The notes under the pieces were generated by a model. It saw only the letters and a program-made list of their open reading frames with translations. It did no database searches and was not told where the DNA came from. A DNA stretch of 19,158 nucleotides, taken from NCBI GenBank assembly GCA_044221555.1, contig JBGAOY010000044.1, positions 1 through 19,158 on the forward strand. Direction: 5' to 3'. Origin of the DNA: JAEUJM01 sp044221555 (GTDB taxonomy: Bacteria; Actinomycetota; Acidimicrobiia; Acidimicrobiales; DATDAH01). Positions 7,301 through 11,106 of the stretch are shown piece by piece (within the stretch, counting starts at the first letter, position 1; each line of letters starts with the position of its first letter). The position numbers were made by a program, and so were the translations under genes.

Positions 7301-8482
7301 GCCGAGGTTCACGACGGGCAGGTTGTCGCCCATCTCGCCGGGCCCGTCACCGCGTGCGGACTGGTCGCCGGTGCCGAGCGTCGCGCCCGCGCCCCAGCAC
7401 TTCGTCGCGGCGTTGTCGAGGAGGGCGCAGGTGGTGCGGCCGCCGGCGGCGATGGCGGTGGCGGTGCGACCGGTGCCGAGGTCGACGGCGGGCAGGTTGT
7501 CGCCCATCTCGCCGGGCCCGTCGCCACGGTCGTTGGTGTCGCCGAGACCCAGCTGGCCGACGAGGTTGGACCCCCAGCACTTGACCTGGCCGTTGTCGAG
7601 CAGCGCGCAGGTCGTCGCCTCCTTGCCCACGGCCACGGCGACGGCGGTGCGGCCGGTACCGAGGTCCACGGCGGGCAGGTTGTCGCCCATCTCGCCCGGC
7701 CCGTCACCACGGTTGGCGGTGCTGCCGTAGCCGAGTTGGCCGGCGCCGCCGTCGCCCCAGCACTTCAGGGCACCGTTGTCGAGGATGGCGCAGGTGTGGT
7801 CGAACCCGGCGGCGATGGCGGTGGCGGTACGGCCGGTGCCGAGGTCGACGTACGGGAGGTTGTCGCCCATCTCGGCGGCGGTGTCGCCCACGGCGAGGGT
7901 GTTGGCGCCGTTGCCGAGCTGGCCCTTGGCGCCCTTGCCCCAGCACTTCACCCGGCCGTTGTCGAGCAACGCACAGGTGTGCTCCTGGCCGGCGGCCAGC
8001 GCGGTGGCGGTGCGGCCGGTGCCCAGGTTCACCACCGGCAGGGCTTGGCCCATCTCGCCGGGGGTGTCGCCGCGGTTGGCCTTGTCGCCGAGGCCGAGTT
8101 GGCCGAGGCCGTTGTCGCCCCAGCATTTCACCCGGCCGTAGTCGACGAGCGCGCAGGCGTGCTCGTTGCCGGTCACCAGCGTTGCCGCCGCAGTGCTCGG
8201 CGGCGCCGGCTGGCGCACCGCCGCCGCCGCCGGGGCGGCATCCGCGAGCGGGGTGGCGATGGGTGCGAGCACCGCCACCCCACTCACGATCACGGCGACC
8301 AGCCCGAGGAGCGCCGCTCCCCGGGCCTGCTTCCCGCTCCGCAGGGCCGCTCGGGCCCGTTCCCCGCTCCGCAGCGCCGCTCGGGCCCGTTCCCCGCTCA
8401 GCAGGGCCGCTCGGGCCCGTTCCCCGCTCAGCAGGGCCGCTCGGGCCGCGTTGGTCCAGCCTCTGGTCCGTCCTGCATCCAT
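1382..8482 (-). CDS. Giant secreted RCC1-repeat protein (three 7-repeat propellers, Ig-like pairs, C-terminal carboxypeptidase-regulatory-like domains)
   Basis: The 2366-aa product is predicted to be extracellular; its substrate or partner is unknown. Domain order: basic N-region of four ~10-residue repeats (about 12-52); hydrophobic signal or anchor helix (about 56-80); RCC1 block 1, seven repeats (about 105-511); two DUF11/CARDB-like domains (about 512-720); RCC1 block 2, seven repeats (about 721-1141); two more such domains (about 1142-1347); RCC1 block 3, seven repeats (about 1348-1761); two more (about 1762-1968); four carboxypeptidase-regulatory-like domains with DPTGAH-type motifs (about 1970-2366). 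Nearly every blade reads HTCALLDNGxVKCWG, with two cysteines. ATG 8482 is chosen over an upstream start at 8563 because GGAGGG lies 8 nt before it. No LPXTG motif or C-terminal membrane helix is present, so the mode of attachment is unclear. It is divergent from the LuxR gene. Confidence 0.93.
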   Translation of the reverse strand: MDAGRTRGWTNAARAALLSGERARAALLSGERARAALRSGERARAALRSGKQARGAALLGLVAVIVSGVAVLAPIATPLADAAPAAAAVRQPAPPSTAAATLVTGNEHACALVDYGRVKCWGDNGLGQLGLGDKANRGDTPGEMGQALPVVNLGTGRTATALAAGQEHTCALLDNGRVKCWGKGAKGQLGNGANTLAVGDTAAEMGDNLPYVDLGTGRTATAIAAGFDHTCAILDNGALKCWGDGGAGQLGYGSTANRGDGPGEMGDNLPAVDLGTGRTAVAVAVGKEATTCALLDNGQVKCWGSNLVGQLGLGDTNDRGDGPGEMGDNLPAVDLGTGRTATAIAAGGRTTCALLDNAATKCWGAGATLGTGDQSARGDGPGEMGDNLPVVNLGTGRTAASISAGADHACAVLDNGGLKCWGANSAGQLGLGDTNTRGDDSGEMGDDLPAVDRPWASSEVSSGHLFTCLRAAVGTVVSCWGRSARGEVGIGETANRGDAPGEMGNNLPITDLTTLTISVTADESTVAVGEAIHYHVVIEYGGSGAVTGTSVAVTAPGVPECAQSRPDLTRPSRQTYDCTHVATEANVGAFSLTATVDAAETSPAASKAAVVTVVRPLTTQLTADESSVAPGGTIHYHLTLTSHAAATTLTGITVTDTDAPACAGPVADLAPGASRTVDCAYTTTAADFPLHRHKATADSDLTDPAPSNTLRVRVGAAGASVVGGSSYSCAILPSGRVKCWGGANSGALGYGDLNTRGDSPADMGVNLRAVDLGTGRTAVALAGGAFHVCALLDNARVKCWGEAGEGQLGQGDTNDRGDGPGEMGDNLPYIDLGTGRTAVAITASNANTTGNAGRHTCALLDNGQVKCWGLNGHGQLGLGDNANRGDGPGEMGDALPAVAIGTGRTAVAIAASSFHTCAILDNATVKCWGASSVGELGLGSGTTRGDGPGEMGDNLPTVDLGTGRTARAIVAGGAQTCVTLDTDAVKCWGYNGTGALGLGDGNNRGDNAGEMGDNLPALDFGSGRTAVTISLGTDYGCALLDDGATKCWGRNNLGNLGYGDTTTRGDNPGEMGDNLPAVDLGTGRTAVALGATLVRTCALLDDRSVKCWGFNTSGELGLGDTNSRGDNPSEMGDNLPAVDVGSLSLVVTAQEATMGVGGTIHYQVSVFNDGGTPRTGITLSAPAVPGCAATVPDLASGASHTFSCTHTVVQADTGTFNNTVTIDSDQTAAAATAPAVVIVPIAVRAVLSADEPAVSPGTPIHYHLALTNQAAVTLTGLTVTDANAPACDGPLPDLAPNATHTVNCAFTPTAAHYPARANAAAVDADQLDPITSNSVSVQVGAPLRATRVVGGDDFTCALLEGGEVRCWGNGANGRLGSGNTTTIGDNEIPGSVATVDLGNGRTATAIAAGAAHVCAILDDGTVRCWGPGTSGRLGYGNTTSIGDNETPGSVGPVDLGAGRTATAITAADSHTCAILDNGAVRCWGLGTSGRLGYGNTTTIGDNEAPGSVGPVDLGAGRTAVAIAAGLNHTCAVLDNGAVRCWGAGANGRLGYGNTTTIGDNETPGSVSPVDLGAGRTALQLAAGPASNCAVLDDHTVRCWGYNGDGRLGYATTSNIGDDEAPGSVGTIDLGAGRTATAISMGGVGATTVTVSSTDSTTCAILDNGGVRCWGTATNGRLGNLSTAFVGNDETPGSVAAVDLGAGRTATRIATGDNHTCVILDTGRVRCWGLGTSGRLGYANTATIGDDEVPSAAGPVDLGVGPGDPTLGVSVAADETSVVAGDTIHLHVTVTNVGVPALSGLTLSVPAAPVCEDPVGDLAAGAHQTIDCTYVTDGDDVGTFSVTATADSAQTAPVASSPVHVTVTAPPPAALTAELAADQSTVEVGGDIDYHLTVTNTGGVAATGIAVTDAAVPTCAGPIADLAPGAHHTVDCTYRTRSGDFGTYSNTASVDSAQTDPVDSNTVPVTVSAPAGSGVVSGTVTESGSGTALEGMLVSVLSASDFSPVGLDVSEVGGHYAAAVAAGDYFVFVLDPTGAHVNGFAGAPDRLTVTAGATITTDPTLASTRGTVSGTIHDDTTLGPLADVAAMTVDLVTGQPGAGAVTGADGHYTVSGLRPGPRLLRYVDLTGGHLPEFHDDAVALEDVDIVDIVGATTVGADAGLAAQAAPTGGAHIRGTVTEEGSGDALGGVVVLAVRASDLSLAVGGRSDPDGTFDLTVDPGDYKLAYYDPTGTHLFEWFDGRATSELAAAASVTAGPGTPGIADASMVISTGGVAGTVTADGTGDPLNGLLVVAINPTGTVVGAAITAADGTYAITGLAQGAVRLRFVDPAGAHTSEYHTNSPIFDTATPVSITNGTTASIDAGLHPVP
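3200..4440 (-). repeat. RCC1 block 3: seven repeats of about 174 bp
   Basis: Seven CWGxGxxGRLG repeats, mostly 58 aa apart, have the linker consensus TTIGDNETPGSVGPVDLGAGRTA. This differs from blocks 1 and 2, and VRCWG replaces VKCWG. The central units are nearly identical in DNA. Confidence 0.88.
5060..6320 (-). repeat. RCC1 block 2: seven repeats of about 180 bp
   Basis: Seven CWG-centred repeats of about 60 aa have the linker NRGDGPGEMGDNLPAVDLGTG, shared with block 1. One unit carries a short insertion (SNANTTGNAG region, near 5930-5960). Seven units match a single closed seven-bladed RCC1 propeller. Confidence 0.88.
6950..8170 (-). repeat. RCC1 block 1: seven repeats of about 180 bp
   Basis: Seven CWG-centred repeats of about 60 aa follow directly after the signal region. 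The fifth is shortened (CWGAGATLG) and the seventh is diverged (CLRAAVGTVVSCWG, then CWGRSARGEVG), as is usual for closing blades. Confidence 0.88.
8311..8460. repeat. 30-bp tandem repeat in the N-region of the RCC1 giant
   Basis: Units 8341-8370, 8371-8400 and 8401-8430 are near-identical 30-bp copies, with degenerate units on each side (8311-8340 and 8431-8460). They encode a repeated RAAL(L/R)SGERA motif just ahead of the hydrophobic signal segment. The unit is a multiple of three, so copy-number change would stay in frame. Confidence 0.9.
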
Positions 8483-8697
8483 GGTTCGCACCCTCCGCCG
8501 TGATCGGCGGGCCGCTCTCCCGGCCCGGCTGTCCCGTCCGCGAGATCGTGCGGCCGGTGGCACCCGTCGTCCATAGGAGGAAATGTCCCGAGTTCGCCGG
8601 TTCGGTAGATTCTCGTGAGGTCCAGGGCTCGGCTGGGCTGCTGGTGCGGCGGATGGGCGGTCCGTCGGGCGGGTGCGACGGGAGCGAGGTGTCGGCG

Positions 8698-9660
8698 ATG
8701 GAGGAGTGGCGGGCAGCGCTGGCCCGATCCTTCGTCCAGCTCGAAGGCCTACCGTCCGCGCTCCTGGCCGTCGACTCGGCCAGCGGACGGATCGTGGCCG
8801 GCAACGGGAGCGCCCGTGGTCTCCTGGGCGGCGCGCTCCCGGGCACCCTCGACGAGGTGGTGGAGGCAGGCGGCTTGTCGCGGCCCGACGCCGACACGAT
8901 CGCGGGGCATCTGGCCGACGGCCCGGGCGCCCCCGCTTGGCGGGCCGACGTCCGGGTGCACGGGGCCGACGCCACGGTCGAGCTGGGCGTCGTCGGCGTC
9001 ACGATCGAGAACACGACCTTGGGCGTCCGCACCCTCGTGCTGTTGCTCCACGAGCACGACCGGCGCGAGCCGACCGTGCCGGTCGTCCCCGCGCCCGACG
9101 TGCGGAGCGTGCTGCAGTTCGTCTACGACCGGCACATGCGGGTGGTCTCGGCCGATCCTCGCATGGAGGACTACGGCGTGGACCCCGAGTCGATGGTCGG
9201 CTCCGTCACGTGGCTCTGGGTGCACCCGGAGGACATCCCCATCGCCCAGCCCCACGTCAGCGAGGTCCTCGAGGGGCGGGCCGAGGTGGCGGAGTACACG
9301 GTCCGGGTGGTCAGCCCGTCGGTGGGCGTGTGGACGCCCGCCCACATCGAGTTGCGCCGCCTGGTGGCGCCTGGCGCCGACCTCACGTTGCTCGCCAACG
9401 TCACCCCGGTGCTGGAGTTCCGGCGCACGATCGCTCCCGATCTGCTCACCGATCGCGAGCTGGCGATCGTGAACGACCTCTTCGCCGGCCGGCGGGTGCG
9501 CCAGATCGCCACGAGCGCCGGCGTGTCCGAGAAGACCGTCCGCAACCAGCTCACCACGATCTTCAAGAAGCTCGACGTGCGCGACCAGGCCGACCTGCTC
9601 GGCAACTACAACCCGCCGCCCCGCGCCGGGGTGCGCGCCGCCGGCACCCCGGGCGCCTGA
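8698..9660 (+). CDS. PAS-like/LuxR-type transcriptional regulator
   Basis: The 320-aa product is a predicted cytoplasmic DNA-binding regulator. The first about 110 residues resemble a PAS sensor (LPSALLAVDSASGRIVAGNG). A second PAS-like region (about 140-245) contains ADPRMEDYGVDPESMVG and WLWVHPEDI. A GerE/LuxR helix-turn-helix occupies about 250-304 (LTDRELAIVNDLF, then IATSAGVSEKTVRNQ, then IFKKLDVRDQADLL). No phospho-receiver domain is present. The start at 8698 is chosen because GAGG lies 8 nt upstream and longer in-frame starts would run into the 5' region of the divergent RCC1 gene. A TAGATT -10-like box at 8606-8611 may mark its promoter. Being divergent from the secreted giant, it is a candidate local regulator, which is inference. 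The ligand is unknown. Confidence 0.85.
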   Translation: MEEWRAALARSFVQLEGLPSALLAVDSASGRIVAGNGSARGLLGGALPGTLDEVVEAGGLSRPDADTIAGHLADGPGAPAWRADVRVHGADATVELGVVGVTIENTTLGVRTLVLLLHEHDRREPTVPVVPAPDVRSVLQFVYDRHMRVVSADPRMEDYGVDPESMVGSVTWLWVHPEDIPIAQPHVSEVLEGRAEVAEYTVRVVSPSVGVWTPAHIELRRLVAPGADLTLLANVTPVLEFRRTIAPDLLTDRELAIVNDLFAGRRVRQIATSAGVSEKTVRNQLTTIFKKLDVRDQADLLGNYNPPPRAGVRAAGTPGA

Positions 9661-9688
9661 TCCCGCCGTTCAAGCGCTCGGCGGCGCC
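9652..9688. terminator. Candidate bidirectional terminator between luxR-type and PIN genes
   Basis: CCGCCG (9663-9668) pairs with CGGCGG (9679-9684) around a 10-nt loop. It is nested near GGCGCC copies at 9652-9657 and 9683-9688. It spans the 9-bp gap between two convergent stop codons and overlaps both coding ends. No T tract is visible. Confidence 0.45.
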
Positions 9689-10101
9689 TCTTCGAACGGG
9701 TTGACCACGCGCAGCCCGTCGAGGTCCTGGCCGTGTTGCAGGTCTTCGGTGAGTAGGCGGTCGCAACCGCTGGACTTGGCCGCGGCCACGACGAGCGCGT
9801 CCCAGAAGTGGAACCCGTACCGGTCCTCGATCTCCCAGGCGGCGCTCATCAGATCCTCGTCGATGCCGACCGGTTGCCAGCTCGCGAGGTCGGCGATGTC
9901 CGCTCGGGCCGCCTCGGTCGTCATGGGTGGATCCAGCTTGCGGGTGGTGGTCACGTAGTACTCGTTCAGGACCTGCGTGCTGACCCGACCGGTGGAGGTC
10001 TGCCAGAGATGTTCGAGCCACCCCGCCGCCACCGGCTGCTTCTCGGCTTCGTGGACCGCTCGTGCATACACGAGCACGTTGGTGTCCACGAACGTGGTCA
10101 T
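9670..10101 (-). CDS. vapC: PIN-domain toxin, VapC-like ribonuclease
   Basis: The 143-aa product is a PIN-domain protein, the toxin class that cleaves RNA (often tRNA or rRNA) using metal held by conserved acidic residues. The motifs are FVDTNVLVY (Asp6), VLNEYYV (Glu47), FHFWDALVVAAA (Asp101) and LLTEDLQHG (Asp120), so the catalytic set appears complete. The length is normal for VapC. The ATG at 10101 has AGGAG 8 nt upstream. It lies 61 bp downstream of the ribbon-helix-helix antitoxin gene on the same strand, the usual antitoxin-first order. The gap contains an 11-bp direct repeat CTCGTGCCTCG but no obvious gene. Confidence 0.92.
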   Translation of the reverse strand: MTTFVDTNVLVYARAVHEAEKQPVAAGWLEHLWQTSTGRVSTQVLNEYYVTTTRKLDPPMTTEAARADIADLASWQPVGIDEDLMSAAWEIEDRYGFHFWDALVVAAAKSSGCDRLLTEDLQHGQDLDGLRVVNPFEEAPPSA

Positions 10102-10162
10102 CGGTCCCGCTCCTGGCTCGTGCCTCGCCGGGCCGTTCGGGCCCCGCCCTCGTGCCTCGGGC

Positions 10163-10393
10163 TCATCGCTCGTAGAGCTCGTCGCGGGTCGGGAGGCGCC
10201 GGCCGGGTGCTCCCATCGGAACCGGTCCGCGACTCAGGTACGAGCGCATCGCTCGCTCGTACTCGTTGCGTCGGTTCATGTGCTCGCGAAGCATGACTCC
10301 GACGAGCTTGGACACGCTGGTGTCGTGGCGGGCGGCCTCGATCCTCGCCCACCTCGCCGTCTCGTCGTCGAGGGTGATCGTGACATTGCGCAC
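10163..10393 (-). CDS. Ribbon-helix-helix antitoxin, VapB-like
   Basis: The 76-aa product begins VTITLDDETARWARIEAARHD and continues TSVSKLVGVMLREHM, the beta strand plus two helices of a ribbon-helix-helix (CopG/Arc) DNA-binding domain at residues 4-45. The C-terminal tail (about 46-76) would bind and inhibit the toxin. It is the first gene of the toxin-antitoxin unit. The start is GTG 10393; no ribosome binding site precedes it, and a TACACT -10 box ends 6 nt upstream, so translation is probably leaderless. These antitoxins usually repress their own operon; a CACGAG-G-CTCGTG palindrome lies in the promoter. Confidence 0.88.
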   Translation of the reverse strand: MRNVTITLDDETARWARIEAARHDTSVSKLVGVMLREHMNRRNEYERAMRSYLSRGPVPMGAPGRRLPTRDELYER

Positions 10394-10399
10394 GAAATC

Positions 10400-10428
10400 A
10401 GTGTATCACGAGGCTCGTGTTCAGCGCC
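10400..10428 (-). promoter_or_regulatory. Toxin-antitoxin promoter with palindromic operator candidate
   Basis: TACACT (10405-10400) forms an extended -10 (TGATACACT) only 6 nt before the GTG start. The -35 region (about 10428-10423) is weak. Between them is the perfect palindrome CACGAG-G-CTCGTG (10407-10419), and a further CACGA lies at 10391-10395. The position suits autorepression by the ribbon-helix-helix antitoxin. Confidence 0.55.
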
Positions 10429-10435
10429 GCACGCC

Positions 10436-10475
10436 GTTGACCGGGGCGCTCACCCTTCAGGACCCGGCGGTCAAC
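10436..10475 (-). terminator. Hairpin at the end of the lipoprotein gene
   Basis: GTTGACCG (10436-10443) and CGGTCAAC (10468-10475) are perfect 8-bp inverted arms with a 24-nt loop that contains the stop codon of the lipoprotein gene (10459-10457). It separates that gene from the toxin-antitoxin promoter. No U tract is seen. Confidence 0.5.
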
Positions 10476-10828
10476 ATCCGGCCGGCCAGGAAATCCACCT
10501 GGCATTCGAACTGGAACCTCGCCCGGTCGTCGGGTGAGAGGGTGCTGCCGGCCAGCTCGTCCATCTGCTGCTGGATTGCAGCCTCGTCGGCGAGGATCGC
10601 CTCGTCGGCCGCCGTTCGCTCGCTGGGGAGGTCGACGGCGTCGCTCGAGAATCCGGGCGAGGCAGCAGCGGCATCGTGGAACGCCTGCGCCCTTTGGCAG
10701 AAGTCATCGAGGGCGGCGCCGCCGGCGCTGCCAGCGCTGCCAGCGCCGCCGCCGGCGCTGCTGCTACAGCCGGCTGCGAACGCGGCCAGCAGCAGGAATA
10801 CCGATGCAACGACCAGGTTCCTCTTCAT
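10457..10828 (-). CDS. Small secreted lipoprotein, function unknown
   Basis: The 123-aa product has a clear lipoprotein signal peptide: MKR, a hydrophobic stretch (residues 5-19), and the lipobox FAAGC with Cys21. It should therefore be lipid-anchored to the outer face of the membrane. A Gly/Ser/Ala linker follows (22-38), then a mainly helical domain with two further cysteines (FCQRA and FECQ) that could pair. No family is recognised. A good Shine-Dalgarno (AAGGGG, about 8 nt before the ATG) supports the start. The gene has its own promoter carrying the shared 20-bp element and is divergent from the Calx-beta gene. Confidence 0.85.
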   Translation of the reverse strand: MKRNLVVASVFLLLAAFAAGCSSSAGGGAGSAGSAGGAALDDFCQRAQAFHDAAAASPGFSSDAVDLPSERTAADEAILADEAAIQQQMDELAGSTLSPDDRARFQFECQVDFLAGRMLTAGS

Positions 10829-10879
10829 GCTTCCACCCCTTATCTCCGACCGACAACGTCCCGTATTGTCGCTATCGAG

Positions 10880-10922
10880 ACGGTAAGAGTGATCCAGATC
10901 GTGGTCAACGTGACGTGTGGCA
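10880..10922 (-). promoter_or_regulatory. Lipoprotein promoter with shared 20-bp element (copy 1)
   Basis: On the minus strand TGCCACACGTCACGTTGACC occupies 10922-10903; its last six bases are the -35 box. A 17-nt spacer leads to TACCGT (10885-10880). The predicted start near 10873 leaves a leader of about 45 nt before the lipoprotein ATG. The 20-mer, with the TA before it, is identical to the copy at 18037-18058. Confidence 0.65.
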
Positions 10923-11009
10923 TAGCGTCCCTTCGGGCGTCTGGAGATCCGCCCGGATGCCTGCCCACAGGCTGCTTCTCACGTCGAGTGACCCGAGCTG
11001 GCGGGCAGG

Positions 11010-11054
11010 TGTGACGTCAGTCTCGTTGACCCGCATCCGGGTCGTTCGTAGACT
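11010..11054 (+). promoter_or_regulatory. Promoter of the Calx-beta gene
   Basis: TTGACC (11026-11031), a 17-nt spacer and TAGACT (11049-11054) form a good sigma-70-type promoter about 45-50 nt before the start codon. Upstream lies TGACGTCA (about 11012-11019) and then CGTTGACC. This resembles the 20-bp element of the neighbouring promoters with a few inserted bases. Confidence 0.6.
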
Positions 11055-11106
11055 CCGACGGGCATCGGGGCGGCATACGGGTGTCGCAGTGCGGGGAATG
11101 TGGGTC

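Noticed and set aside
3200..8170. Regular 174-180-bp periodicity that could be taken for a satellite or CRISPR-like array
   Set aside because: The units are coding, in frame, and encode RCC1 repeats; there are no short conserved repeats with unique spacers.
2702..8503. A 1933-aa open frame on the plus strand
   Set aside because: It is antisense to the RCC1 giant; its Gly/Ala/Val/Arg-rich repeats are the complement of the RCC1 repeats, with no domain or ribosome binding site.
8574..8616. AGGAGG followed by ATG and an 11-codon frame upstream of the LuxR-type gene
   Set aside because: Only 2 nt separate AGGAGG from the ATG, the frame is tiny, and the proposed -10 box lies within it.
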